Under the pieces are notes generated by a model. The model was not told the origin of the DNA. It worked only from the letters and a program-made list of their open reading frames with translations, and did not search any database. Both the position numbers and the translations under genes were made by a program. A stretch of DNA of 39,519 nt, taken from assembly GCF_030315745.1 (NCBI RefSeq), contig NZ_JASXSH010000027.1:1-39519 (forward strand), given 5' to 3'. This DNA is from Gordonia heveisoli. GTDB taxonomy: Bacteria > Actinomycetota > Actinomycetes > Mycobacteriales > Mycobacteriaceae. Shown piece by piece: positions 16,583-24,996 of this stretch; the stretch's first letter is position 1, and the number at the start of each line of letters is the position of its first letter.

Positions 16583-17835
16583 TGAGTAGGCCACATGTAT
16601 CCCACCTGAACCAGAACCTCAAGCCGCTGGAGCAGTCTCAGAAGCTGCAGAACGTGTGCTACGAGATCAGGGGGCCGGTGCACGCCCACGCGGCGCGCCT
16701 GGAGGCAGAAGGCCACCGGATCATGAAGCTGAACATCGGCAACCCTGCCCTGTTCGGCTTCGAGGCACCCGATGTGATCATGCGCGACATGATCCATGCG
16801 CTGCCCTACTCACAGGGCTATTCGGAGTCGGCGGGTGTGTTGTCGGCCCGGCGCGCAGTAGTGACCCGCTACGAACTCATCCCCGACTTCCCGTACTTCG
16901 ATGTCGACGACGTCATCCTGGGCAACGGCGTGTCGGAGCTCATCACCATGACGATGCAGGCCCTCCTGAACGACGGTGATGAGGTCCTGATCCCGGCCCC
17001 CGACTATCCGCTGTGGACGGCTATGACGACGCTGTCCGGCGGACATGCGGTGCACTACAAGTGCGACGAGAACAACGGCTGGAACCCCGACATCGAGGAC
17101 ATCGCCGCCAAGATCACCGACCGCACCAAGGCGATCGTGATCATCAACCCGAACAACCCGACGGGCGCGGTGTATTCGCGTGAGGTGCTGGAGAAGCTCG
17201 TCGGGCTGGCTCGCGAGCACTCCCTGCTGATCCTGGCCGACGAGATCTACGACAAGATCCTCTACGACGACGCCGAGCACATCAATGTGGCCGCGCTGGC
17301 CCCGGATCTGCTCTGCCTGACCTTCAACGGCCTGTCCAAGGCCTATCGCGTCTGTGGTTATCGGGCAGGCTGGGTGGTTCTCACCGGCCCAAAGGATCAC
17401 GCACGTGGGTTCATCGAGGGCCTCGGCATCCTGGCGTCGACGCGGTTGTGTTCGAACGTGCCGGGCCAGCACGCGATTCAGGTCGCCCTCGGCGGCTACC
17501 AGAGCATCGACGCGCTCGTCGCGCCCGGCGGCCGACTCTTCGATCAGCGCAACATCACCTGGGAGAAGCTCAACGAGATCCCCGGCGTCAGCTGTGTGAA
17601 GCCGATGGGTGCGCTATACGCCTTCCCGCGCCTCGATCCCGAGGTCTATGAGATCCACAACGACGAGTTGTTCGTCCAGGATCTACTGCTGCAGGAGAAG
17701 ATCCTGATCGTGCAGGGCACCGGCTTCAACCTCGACGACCACAATCATTTCCGCATCGTCACGCTTCCGTGGGCCCGCGACCTCGACGATGCCATCCAGC
17801 GAATCGGCAACTTCCTGGCGTCCTACAAGCAGTGA
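16582..17835 (+). CDS. alaT: Pyridoxal-phosphate aminotransferase, alanine transaminase type (AlaT/AspC)
   Basis: The 417-residue class I/II aminotransferase shows LNIGNPALFGF, the aspartate-binding block NPNNPTGAVYS, LADEIYDKI and the PLP-binding lysine K253 in NGLSKAYRVCGYRAGW, plus the carboxylate-binding arginine in FRIVTLPW near the C-terminus. Sequence style and its place next to the Rv0338c-like reductase match M. tuberculosis Rv0337c, annotated aspC and in E. coli terms closest to AlaT, which converts pyruvate and glutamate to alanine and 2-oxoglutarate. Cytosolic, PLP-dependent. Start GTG, likely leaderless. A hairpin terminator follows at 17888. Confidence is high in the fold and AlaT-like group, moderate in substrate. 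Confidence 0.93.
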   Translation: MSRPHVSHLNQNLKPLEQSQKLQNVCYEIRGPVHAHAARLEAEGHRIMKLNIGNPALFGFEAPDVIMRDMIHALPYSQGYSESAGVLSARRAVVTRYELIPDFPYFDVDDVILGNGVSELITMTMQALLNDGDEVLIPAPDYPLWTAMTTLSGGHAVHYKCDENNGWNPDIEDIAAKITDRTKAIVIINPNNPTGAVYSREVLEKLVGLAREHSLLILADEIYDKILYDDAEHINVAALAPDLLCLTFNGLSKAYRVCGYRAGWVVLTGPKDHARGFIEGLGILASTRLCSNVPGQHAIQVALGGYQSIDALVAPGGRLFDQRNITWEKLNEIPGVSCVKPMGALYAFPRLDPEVYEIHNDELFVQDLLLQEKILIVQGTGFNLDDHNHFRIVTLPWARDLDDAIQRIGNFLASYKQ

Positions 17836-17857
17836 GCTGATCATCGACCCACCACTG

Positions 17858-17886
17858 GCGATCCACCAGCACGGGCGATCCACCAG
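17858..17886. repeat. Direct repeat GCGATCCACCAG, two copies
   Basis: Copies at 17858-17869 and 17875-17886, both extended by a flanking G and C to 14 identical bases, step 17. They lie between the alaT stop and its terminator. No function is evident. Confidence 0.7.
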
Positions 17887-17887
17887 C

Positions 17888-17931
17888 CGAGAAACCCTCG
17901 ACCGCGACCCTTCGCGGCCGAGGGTTTCTCG
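17888..17931 (+). terminator. Long hairpin terminator after alaT
   Basis: Thirteen pairs (17888-17900 with 17919-17931), one A-C mismatch, then six more pairs (17902-17907 with 17912-17917) around a CCCT loop. No clear T-run follows, which is common for actinobacterial terminators. It separates alaT from ephD. Confidence 0.7.
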
Positions 17932-17980
17932 CACTCATAGGCCACCATCGCACCCGCGCACCAATGCTGGCCATTTTATG

Positions 17981-17995
17981 TAACCGTTGGTAACG
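17981..17995. promoter_or_regulatory. Dyad-rich element in front of ephD
   Basis: TAACCGTTGGTAACG contains two overlapping palindromes, AAC-C-GTT and CGTT-GGT-AACG, about 35 bases before the ephD start. It is a plausible binding site for a TetR-type lipid regulator. It does not fit the KstR consensus exactly because only one base separates AAC from GTT. Confidence 0.35.
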
Positions 17996-18029
17996 TCTAA
18001 ATCTGTCAGTGGAGCGGAGGGGAATATCG

Positions 18030-19817
18030 ATGGTCGAATGGCGCAAACAGATCGTCCGCAACGACGGGGTCGCCCTCGCGGTCTTCGAGGTGGAACGATC
18101 CGTCACCCCCTCGACAGCCGACCCGCTTCCCACCGTGCTGCTGGTACACGGCTGGCCCGATTCCCATCATCTGTGGACCCAGGTGGCGCCACTTCTGGCC
18201 GATCGATTTCGCGTGGTCGCCTACGACTGCCGCGGTTTCGGTGACAGCGACCGGCCCGCGGGCGATGACCGGTACGCACTGCATCACCTCGCCGACGATC
18301 TGTTCGCCGTCGCCGACGCCATCTCCCCCGACGAGCCGGTGCATGTGCTGGCCCACGACTGGGGTTCGGTACAGACGTGGGAGGCGGTGACGCGGCCCGG
18401 CGCCCATCACCGCATCGCCTCCTTCGTGTCGGTGTCGGGTCCCAATCTCGACTACCTGTCGGTGTGGGCGCGCGAGAACCTCAGCCACCCGACCCCCGGC
18501 AATCTCGGACGGGCGCTGGCACAGGGCGGTTCGTCGGCGTACACGGTGTTCTTCCAGCTGCCGCTACTACCCAAGTTGTTCTTCTCGACGGTCGGATCGG
18601 CCGGGGTATGGCGCGAATTCCTCTACCGCGTAGAGGGAACGCCGAAGGCGAATGCCGTCTTCGGACCGACCCTGCGCGCGGATATGATCAGCGGACTTCG
18701 CCTCTACCGCGCCAACATTCGCCGCAAACTCGCCCATCCCGATCCGCGCCCGACGTCGGTGCCAGTGCTGGAGGTGGTCAACGAGCGCGACGTCGCGCTG
18801 CGGCCGGCCATCTTCGACATCACCCACCGCTATGCCGAGCGCCTGTGGCGGCGACGCACCGCGACGGGACACTGGCTGCCGCTCACCCGCCCCGATTACC
18901 TGGCCGAGATCGCCGGCGCGTTCATCGCCGACCAATCCGGCACCGGCACCCCAAGCTCGGCGGGCAGTGTCGAGCGGACTCGCGTCTTCGGCTCTCCGAC
19001 AAAGTTTTCCGGCAAGCTGGCGGTGATCACGGGTGCCGGTAGCGGCATCGGACGTGAAACCGCCTATGCCCTCGCCGAGCAGGGCTGCCACCTCGTCCTC
19101 GCCGACCTCGACCTGGATTCGGTCCAGGAAACCGCCCGGGAGAGTAAGCGACTGGGTGCGGATGCGGCCGCCTACCGCCTCGATGTCAGTGACACCGCGG
19201 CCTTCGTGGCCTTCGCCGCCGAGGTCCGCGACGAACATGGCATCGCAGACATCGTGGTCAACAACGCCGGGATCGCGCTCGCCGGTGGCGCACTCGATGC
19301 CACCGACGCCCAGGTGGACCGTCTCCTCGCGGTCGATCTGCGGGGCGTCATCACCGGTAGTCGCGAGTTCGGCCGGCAGATGAAGGAACGCGGCGTGGGC
19401 GGCCATATCGTCAACGTCGCCTCCGCTGCCGCGTTCACCCCGTCCCGCGACCTCGGACTCTATTCGGCGGCCAAAGCCGGGGTGCTGATGTTCTCGGAGT
19501 CGCTGCGCGGGGAACTCGCCGAACACCGGATCGGCGTCACCGCGATCTGCCCCGGCATCGTCGACACCAATATCGTCTCCCAGACCCCGATCGCCGGGTT
19601 CGATCCCGACGACGAGCAGTCTCGCCGCGATCGGCTCGACAAGTTCTATCAGCGACGCGGATTCACCCCCGATCGGGTGGCCCGCGACATCGTCACAGCC
19701 ATCGATCGCAACAAGGCCGTCGTTCCCGTCACGCCGGAGGCCAAGATCGGCTACCGCATCTACCGTTTCGCCCCGTGGCTGTCGCGCCTCGGCGCCCGCC
19801 AGACAGTTGCCCGATAG
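18030..19817 (+). CDS. ephD: EphD-type alpha/beta hydrolase - short-chain dehydrogenase fusion
   Basis: A 595-residue two-domain protein. Residues 1 to about 300 are an epoxide-hydrolase-like alpha/beta hydrolase: oxyanion HGWP at 40-43, nucleophile region AHDWGS (Asp near 110), and a late GHW that supplies the histidine. Residues about 325-595 are an SDR with VITGAGSGIGRE, NNAG and YSAAKAG (Tyr/Lys pair near 477-481). The length and order match M. tuberculosis EphD (Rv2214c, 592 residues), which published work links to processing of epoxy or oxygenated mycolic acids. The ATG at 18030 has GGAGGGG 7 bases upstream, better than the in-frame GTG at 18009. The stop codon TAG forms part of the ribosome binding site of the next gene, so the two are coupled. 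Confidence 0.92.
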   Translation: MVEWRKQIVRNDGVALAVFEVERSVTPSTADPLPTVLLVHGWPDSHHLWTQVAPLLADRFRVVAYDCRGFGDSDRPAGDDRYALHHLADDLFAVADAISPDEPVHVLAHDWGSVQTWEAVTRPGAHHRIASFVSVSGPNLDYLSVWARENLSHPTPGNLGRALAQGGSSAYTVFFQLPLLPKLFFSTVGSAGVWREFLYRVEGTPKANAVFGPTLRADMISGLRLYRANIRRKLAHPDPRPTSVPVLEVVNERDVALRPAIFDITHRYAERLWRRRTATGHWLPLTRPDYLAEIAGAFIADQSGTGTPSSAGSVERTRVFGSPTKFSGKLAVITGAGSGIGRETAYALAEQGCHLVLADLDLDSVQETARESKRLGADAAAYRLDVSDTAAFVAFAAEVRDEHGIADIVVNNAGIALAGGALDATDAQVDRLLAVDLRGVITGSREFGRQMKERGVGGHIVNVASAAAFTPSRDLGLYSAAKAGVLMFSESLRGELAEHRIGVTAICPGIVDTNIVSQTPIAGFDPDDEQSRRDRLDKFYQRRGFTPDRVARDIVTAIDRNKAVVPVTPEAKIGYRIYRFAPWLSRLGARQTVAR

Positions 19818-19826
19818 GAGAATCCC

Positions 19827-20735
19827 TTGTCCACCAAGAAGATCGAAGACTCCACTCGACCGGACGACGACACCGATCCTGGCTCGGTCGAACTTCATGC
19901 GCGCAACGTCAGCTTTGACTGGTCGAATACACCGCTGCACTGGATCCCCGACCATCCGGTCCCGTCCAACTTCATCAGCGTGCTCAATCTCATGCTGCCC
20001 GAGGGCGAACGATGGTTCGTGCAGACCTACAACGAGGCCCTGCCCCTGGTGCGCGACGAACGGCTCGCGGCAACCATGCGCGGCTTCGTCGGGCAGGAGG
20101 CGATGCACGCCGAGGCGCACGACCATGTGCTGTGGGAGTTCCTCGATCACCACGGCGTGGACCCGCGTCCCTTTGTCCGGCAGGTCGAGTGGCTGTTCCG
20201 CAAGATCCTGGCTCCCCTCGACAAGGGCAGCGCGTCCGCCCGCCAGAAGCATCTGATCGAACGTCTCTGGCTGATCGCCGCACTGGAGCATTACACGGCG
20301 ATCCTCGGTGACTTCGCGCTGAACAACACGTGGACCGCCAACAACGCCGATCCGACGATGACCGACCTGTTCACCTGGCACGGCGCCGAGGAGGTCGAAC
20401 ACCGGGCGGTGGCGCATGACGTCGCCGTCTACTTCGGCGACGGCTATCTGCGGCGGGCGCGCGCGATGCTGGTCGCGCTACCCACCTTGCTGATCCTGAT
20501 CAACCGCGGATTCCGCTTCATCATGCGCGCGGACCCGACGCTGCACCTGAACTTCTTCCAGCGTCAATACCACTACTTCCGCGGCGTTCGCGCCGGCGTG
20601 CTCCCGAAGCTCTACAAGGTGATCTGGTCCACGACGACCTACTTCCGTCCCGGTTTCCACCCCGACGAAATCGGTTCCACCGCACAGGCAGTCGCCTACC
20701 TGGCTGCCTCGCCCGCCGCTCGCAACGCGGCCTGA
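19827..20735 (+). CDS. PF10118 metal-dependent hydrolase-like, ferritin-like di-iron protein
   Basis: The 302-residue protein matches the family annotated metal-dependent hydrolase (PF10118). Histidine and glutamate ligands are placed as in a helical di-iron bundle: GQEAMHAEAHDH, LEHYTAI and WHGAEEVEHRAVAHDV. It has the start TTG, supported by TAGGAG 6 bases upstream that overlaps the ephD stop codon. Sandwiched between EphD and a flavin/[2Fe-2S] reductase, it is likely the terminal oxygenase or hydroxylase of a three-protein lipid-modifying system, receiving electrons from the reductase 19 bases downstream. That role is inference from context; biochemical data on the family are few as far as I know. 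A hydrophobic stretch near residue 215 could touch the membrane. Confidence 0.85.
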   Translation: MSTKKIEDSTRPDDDTDPGSVELHARNVSFDWSNTPLHWIPDHPVPSNFISVLNLMLPEGERWFVQTYNEALPLVRDERLAATMRGFVGQEAMHAEAHDHVLWEFLDHHGVDPRPFVRQVEWLFRKILAPLDKGSASARQKHLIERLWLIAALEHYTAILGDFALNNTWTANNADPTMTDLFTWHGAEEVEHRAVAHDVAVYFGDGYLRRARAMLVALPTLLILINRGFRFIMRADPTLHLNFFQRQYHYFRGVRAGVLPKLYKVIWSTTTYFRPGFHPDEIGSTAQAVAYLAASPAARNAA

Positions 20736-20754
20736 ACACGGGAACGATCAGCAC

Positions 20755-21894
20755 GTGAACCAACGCGCCCACCCGCACACGACGACGATGACATCGCCGC
20801 CACCGCATCTCGCCGGCCGGTGGCGGCACGATCCGCTCCTGGTCGCCGCCACCGCACTGGGCAAGGTGTGGTTCCCGTTCTGGCGTCCGTTCTCACCGAT
20901 CGCACCGACAGTCGACGACGACGGGGTGAGCCAGATGCGGATCGTCGGCCGGGAGGTCGTCGCGGAGGATGAGAACGTCGTGGCGTTGACGCTCGCCGCA
21001 CCCGATGACGGGATGTTGCCGCGCTGGCACGCCGGTGCACACCTCGACCTCCTGCTCCCGTCCGGCCGGATGCGCGAGTACTCGCTGTGCGGCGACCCTG
21101 CCGACCGGCACAAGTACCGGATCGCGATCCGCCGCATCCCCGACGGTGGCGGTGGTTCTGTCGAGGTTCACGACTCGCTCGGCATCGGCGATATCGTGTC
21201 GATCAAGGGTCCGCGCAACGCCTTTCCGATCGCGCTCCCCGGTTTCGGTTCCCACGCGACCTCGTTGCGCTTCATCGCGGGCGGGATCGGGATCACCCCG
21301 ATCCTGCCGATGCTCGCCACCGCGGAACGGCACGGCCTGGACTGGTCGATGATCTACACCGGGCGCAGCGCGGATTCGATCCCGTTCCGGGATGAACTCG
21401 CCCGCTACGGCGAACGGATCACCATCCGCACCGACGACGAGCACGGATTACCGACCATGGCGGACCTGCTCGGCCCGGACGATCCCGAAACCGGTCGTGC
21501 GCCTTCCGGTATGGCGGTGTACTGCTGCGGTCCGATCCCGATGCTGGAGGGTTTGCGCACCCATCTGGCCGACCGCGCCGACATCGAACTGCACTACGAA
21601 CGATTCTCCCCGCCACCGGTTCTCGACGGCGAGGAGTTCACCGTGACGCTGGCCTCCTCCGGCACCCAGATCCCGGTCGCCGCAGACGAGTCCGCACTCG
21701 CGGCGATCCGCCGGGTCGTACCGTCGGTGCCCTACTCCTGCCAGCAGGGCTTCTGCGGCACCTGCAAGGTGCGGACAGTGGACGGCGAGGTGGAGCATCG
21801 GGACAATATCCTCACCGAGCCGGAGCGTGCCGCGGGCACCATGTTGACCTGCGTATCACGCAGTCGGGGCGGCAATCTCACCCTCGATCTCTGA
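20755..21894 (+). CDS. PDR/VanB-type flavin reductase with C-terminal [2Fe-2S] ferredoxin domain
   Basis: The 379-residue protein has an FMN/FAD-binding barrel (REYSLCGDP is the RxYS motif), a NAD-binding domain (FIAGGIGITPILPM, YCCGP) and a plant-type ferredoxin domain with C329, C334, C337 and C366 (YSCQQGFCGTCKV). This is the phthalate dioxygenase reductase order. It moves electrons from NAD(P)H through flavin and the [2Fe-2S] cluster to an oxygenase, here most likely the PF10118 di-iron protein encoded just upstream. An N-terminal addition of about 50 residues precedes the barrel. The GTG start at 20755 lacks a strong ribosome binding site; ATG at 20788 is an alternative. Convergent with the MFS gene, with a shared hairpin between them. 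Confidence 0.9.
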   Translation: MNQRAHPHTTTMTSPPPHLAGRWRHDPLLVAATALGKVWFPFWRPFSPIAPTVDDDGVSQMRIVGREVVAEDENVVALTLAAPDDGMLPRWHAGAHLDLLLPSGRMREYSLCGDPADRHKYRIAIRRIPDGGGGSVEVHDSLGIGDIVSIKGPRNAFPIALPGFGSHATSLRFIAGGIGITPILPMLATAERHGLDWSMIYTGRSADSIPFRDELARYGERITIRTDDEHGLPTMADLLGPDDPETGRAPSGMAVYCCGPIPMLEGLRTHLADRADIELHYERFSPPPVLDGEEFTVTLASSGTQIPVAADESALAAIRRVVPSVPYSCQQGFCGTCKVRTVDGEVEHRDNILTEPERAAGTMLTCVSRSRGGNLTLDL

Positions 21895-21898
21895 CGCC

Positions 21899-21930
21899 CG
21901 CCACCGCAGGTCCGTCGAGGTCCGGTGGCG
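21899..21930. terminator. Shared hairpin between convergent reductase and MFS genes
   Basis: CGCCACCG (21899-21906) pairs with CGGTGGCG (21923-21930) around a 16-base loop, between two stop codons. It could end transcription from both sides; there is no T-run. Confidence 0.5.
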
Positions 21931-21941
21931 CGCTCCGCATC

Positions 21942-23486
21942 TCAGGGAGCGACCGGCTCCGCGTGCTGCGGTTCCGCCGGCGACACCGAGGGGGCCGTTT
22001 CGGAACGGAGCAGGAAAGCCGCGGCGACCCCGGCGACGGCCGTGACGGCCACCGCCGCCCAGACGGCGTTGTGCAGGCCGTCCATGAAGACCTCCTGGAC
22101 GGCGACGCGCACCACGTCGCGGACGGACTCCGGCGCCCCATCGGCCACCGCTGCTCCCGCCATCACCGACTGCTGTGCGACCTCGACCGCATCGTGGGGC
22201 ACCCCGATCCCGGTCAGCCGATCCCCAACGCCCGCAACATAGGTCGAGGTCAGGATGGAACCGAGCACCGCGACTCCCAGCGTGCCGCCGACCTCGCGGG
22301 TGGTGTCGTTGATAGCGCTGCCCGCACCGGCCTGTTCCGGGCGTAGCGCATCCATGATGACCTGGGTGCACGGTCCGGAGATCATCGCGAGGCCGGCCGC
22401 CATGAGGGACATGGACACGATGATCAATGTCCAGTACCCGGACGTGCGGTCGGAGAATTCGGCGACGGCGAAGCCCGACGACATCAGGAAGGCGCCGATC
22501 GTCGCCACCGGGCGCGGCCCGAACCGGTGGGCCAACGCCATCGCGACCGGCGACAGTACCGCCATGACGACCGCGAACGGCAGGGTCCGCAGCCCGGCCT
22601 CGAGCGGGCCGTATCCCTTGACGACCTGGAAGAACTGGGTGATCAGGAAGATGAAGCCGAACAGTGCGAAGAAGGCGACGCTGATCATGCCCGCGGCGGT
22701 GGCGAATCGGCGGTTGACGAACAGCCGGACGTCGAAAATCGGGTTGGCGATCCGCAATTGGTGGATGACGAAGAGCGCGAGGATCACCGCGGCGACGAGT
22801 AGTCCGCCGACGGTCCGCACGTCACCCCACCCGAAGTGTGGTGCTTCGATCAGCACGTAGGTGAGCAGGCCCAGCCCGGCGATCGAACCGATCATGCCGA
22901 CGAAGTCGAACCGGGCGACATGTTCTGGTCGCGTTCCCGGGACGATGGCGACGATCGCGAGGACCGCGATCACCGCCACCGGCACGTTCACCCAGAACAC
23001 CGAAGTCCAGGAATAGTGTTCGAGCAGCCAGCCGCCGAGTACCGGACCGATCGCCACCGCGACACCGGAGATGGCCGCCCATACGCCGACCGCCGCGGCC
23101 CGCTGTTTCGGTTCGGTGAAGATGGCGACGATGATGGCCAGGGTGGCCGGGAAGACCAACGCGGCGAACATGCCGAGGCCGCCGCGGGCGGCGATCAGCT
23201 GCCCCAGCGAGTTCGACGATGCGGCGAGCACCGAGACGGCCGCGAATCCGGCGATGCCGGTGAGCAGGAGCCGGCGGTGGCCGAAACGATCACCCAGATA
23301 GCCGCCGGTCAGCAATAGCCCGGCGAAAACCAGCGTGTACGCGTCGACGATCCACTGCAGCCCCGAGATGCCCGCGTCGAGGTCGTCGGCGAGGGTCGGC
23401 AGCGCGACGTTGACGATCGTGTTGTCGATCATCACCAGCAGTTCTGCGAAGCACAGGGCGCCGAGCGCCCACCAGCGATTGGTCAT
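21942..23486 (-). CDS. MFS drug exporter, DHA2 (EmrB/QacA) family
   Basis: The 514-residue membrane protein has the DHA2 pattern with about 14 transmembrane helices. It shows ELLVMIDNTIVNVALPTL in helix 1, GGYLGDRFGHRR (motif A) after helix 2, and AISGVAVAIGPVLGGWLLE (motif C) in helix 5. Such proton antiporters export drugs, dyes or lipids. I set the start at the ATG at 23486, with GAAGGG 6 bases upstream; a longer frame begins inside the operator region and is unlikely. Divergent from a TetR regulator, whose paired operator sites lie in the 92 bases between them, so induction by an exported compound is likely. The C-terminus is Ala/Pro-rich and cytoplasmic. Confidence 0.93.
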   Translation of the reverse strand: MTNRWWALGALCFAELLVMIDNTIVNVALPTLADDLDAGISGLQWIVDAYTLVFAGLLLTGGYLGDRFGHRRLLLTGIAGFAAVSVLAASSNSLGQLIAARGGLGMFAALVFPATLAIIVAIFTEPKQRAAAVGVWAAISGVAVAIGPVLGGWLLEHYSWTSVFWVNVPVAVIAVLAIVAIVPGTRPEHVARFDFVGMIGSIAGLGLLTYVLIEAPHFGWGDVRTVGGLLVAAVILALFVIHQLRIANPIFDVRLFVNRRFATAAGMISVAFFALFGFIFLITQFFQVVKGYGPLEAGLRTLPFAVVMAVLSPVAMALAHRFGPRPVATIGAFLMSSGFAVAEFSDRTSGYWTLIIVSMSLMAAGLAMISGPCTQVIMDALRPEQAGAGSAINDTTREVGGTLGVAVLGSILTSTYVAGVGDRLTGIGVPHDAVEVAQQSVMAGAAVADGAPESVRDVVRVAVQEVFMDGLHNAVWAAVAVTAVAGVAAAFLLRSETAPSVSPAEPQHAEPVAP

Positions 23487-23530
23487 GGCGAACCCTTCAG
23501 GGAAGTTATGGGACATCGACCTACTGTTAT

Positions 23531-23564
23531 AGAACGTTGTGCTATTCAAGCAGAACACTGTGCT
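23531..23564. promoter_or_regulatory. Twin operator AGAACnnTGTGCT between mfs and tetR
   Basis: AGAACGTTGTGCT (23531-23543) and AGAACACTGTGCT (23552-23564) differ at two bases and are 21 bases apart, two helical turns. Each is an imperfect palindrome (AGAACA-C-TGTGCT pairs at 5 of 6 positions). The second ends 2 bases before the TACGTT -10-like hexamer of tetR. Most likely the TetR binding sites; this is inferred. Confidence 0.6.
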
Positions 23565-23578
23565 GCTACGTTGTCAAT

Positions 23579-24166
23579 ATGTCGCCAGCGAAATCCCGGA
23601 CCCGGACGCCCACGGCCGACATTCGTGCCGGACTGCTCGCCGCCGGCCGGCGGATCCTCGAACGCGACGGCGAAGCCCGGCTGACGGTCCGCGCGGTGGC
23701 CGCCGAGGCCGGCGTCGCCCCGATGGGTGTCTACAACCACTTCGACGGCAAAGACGGGCTGATCAACGCCTTGGTCACCGACGGATTCGTGGAGTTCGCC
23801 CGGGGCATCGGCACCACCGACGACGACCCGGCCGACCGACTGCGCAACAGCGGCCACAAGTATCGGGAGTTCGCCCTCGCCAATCCGGTGCTGTACGGCT
23901 TGATGTTCGACACCGACTGCGAACCCGACCACGAAGCCGCGACCGACGCATTCGCCGTCCTGGCCGACATCGTGCGGTTCGGCCAGGCGGGCGGGGTAAT
24001 CATGGCGGGCGACGCCGAGCAGATCGCCATGCAGGCATGGTCATGTGTCCACGGCGCGGTCGCCCTCGAATTGGCGAGCGCCCATCCGCCGCAGATGGAT
24101 CCGGCGCAGAATTACGATCGGGTGCTGACGCTGATCGCACGTGGCATCGCCCCGCAACCGCGCTGA
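23579..24166 (+). CDS. TetR family regulator of the MFS exporter
   Basis: A 195-residue TetR protein: helix-turn-helix at about residues 15-60 with TVRAVAAEAGVAPMGVYNHF followed by DGKDGLINALV. The C-terminal part, with EFALANPVLYGLMFD, belongs to the TetR_C group common in actinobacterial repressors. I set the start at 23579; an in-frame ATG 42 bases earlier lies within the operator repeats. TACGTT stands exactly 6 bases before the ATG and no ribosome binding site is present, so the mRNA is probably leaderless. Divergence from the MFS gene and the twin operators point to repression of the exporter and of itself. The ligand is not known. Confidence 0.92.
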   Translation: MSPAKSRTRTPTADIRAGLLAAGRRILERDGEARLTVRAVAAEAGVAPMGVYNHFDGKDGLINALVTDGFVEFARGIGTTDDDPADRLRNSGHKYREFALANPVLYGLMFDTDCEPDHEAATDAFAVLADIVRFGQAGGVIMAGDAEQIAMQAWSCVHGAVALELASAHPPQMDPAQNYDRVLTLIARGIAPQPR

Positions 24167-24211
24167 CACCTCCACCGCATCGACCGGCGGCGGCGCCGAG
24201 CCGACATCTGG

Positions 24212-24224
24212 GACAATGACGCGA
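24212..24224 (+). promoter_or_regulatory. Leaderless-type promoter of merR (GACAAT-N6-ATG)
   Basis: GACAAT at 24212-24217 sits 6 bases before the ATG, identical in sequence and spacing to the one before alaT. No ribosome binding site. Confidence 0.45.
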
Positions 24225-24976
24225 TGACCGAGTACCGGATCGATGACCTCGCACGTGCCGCCGGGACCACGACCCGCAACGTGCGCGGATATCAGGACCG
24301 CGGCCTGCTCCCCCGACCGGTGCGGCGCGGACGTATCGCCATCTACACCGACGACCATCTGGCCCGTCTCAAGGTCATCAACGATCTACTCCGCCGCGGC
24401 TTCACCATCCGACACATCGACGACTTCCTGAGCGGAATGGCGCGCGGCGAAGACCTTGCCGACATCCTCGGCATCCGCGAGATCGTGTCCGAACCGTGGT
24501 CGACCGCGACGTCCACCTCGATGTCGGCGGCACAGTTGCGCGAGTTGCTCAACACCGGCAACCCGGCGCACCTCGATCAGCTCATCCAGTTCGGACTGAT
24601 CAGCCCCGACGCCGAATCCGACCCGCCGGAGCAGTACACCATCCGCGACCAGGAAACGGTGTCCGCCTACGGCAGGCTGGTGAAACTCGGCGTGCCGCTG
24701 GCCGGCATCCTCGACGTGCATCGCCGGCTCGATCGCGAGATGTCCGCGGTCGCTGCGACGGTCATCTCGGCCGGACGACGAGCCGTCGCCGAGGGACACA
24801 CCGACGGCTGGATCCCGCAGACCACCGCCGAAACCGATTGGGCTCGCGAGTTGCTGACCGAATTACGCAAGGCTGGAACGGTTTCGGCGCACAATGCGCT
24901 CGACCGGGCACTCGACCGCGACATGGCCCGACAACTGCGTGAGTACATGGGCGAGGCCCGACGCTCACTCGGATAG
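24224..24976 (+). CDS. MerR family transcriptional regulator
   Basis: The 250-residue protein opens with a MerR winged helix: YRIDDLARAAGTTTRNVRGY, QDRGLLPRP, and YTDDHLARLKVINDLLRRGF, covering residues 4-70. The remaining 180 residues are helical and longer than in metal-responsive MerR proteins. They lack the cysteine pairs of metal sensors, so a small organic ligand or a protein partner is more likely. It starts at ATG with a leaderless-type promoter. It is 57 bases downstream of tetR in the same direction but with its own promoter, and is convergent with the Hsp70-like gene. Its target is not evident; no clear MerR-type 19-20 base spacer promoter was found nearby. Confidence 0.88.
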   Translation: MTEYRIDDLARAAGTTTRNVRGYQDRGLLPRPVRRGRIAIYTDDHLARLKVINDLLRRGFTIRHIDDFLSGMARGEDLADILGIREIVSEPWSTATSTSMSAAQLRELLNTGNPAHLDQLIQFGLISPDAESDPPEQYTIRDQETVSAYGRLVKLGVPLAGILDVHRRLDREMSAVAATVISAGRRAVAEGHTDGWIPQTTAETDWARELLTELRKAGTVSAHNALDRALDRDMARQLREYMGEARRSLG

Positions 24977-24996
24977 CTGCGCCTCGAAACGTCCCG

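Noticed and set aside
17979..17994. KstR (cholesterol regulon) box before ephD
   Set aside because: The consensus needs two bases between AAC and GTT; here there is one.
18567..20417. A 616-residue minus-strand frame opposite ephD and the PF10118 gene
   Set aside because: It crosses two well-supported genes and their junction, with no recognisable motif; an antisense shadow.
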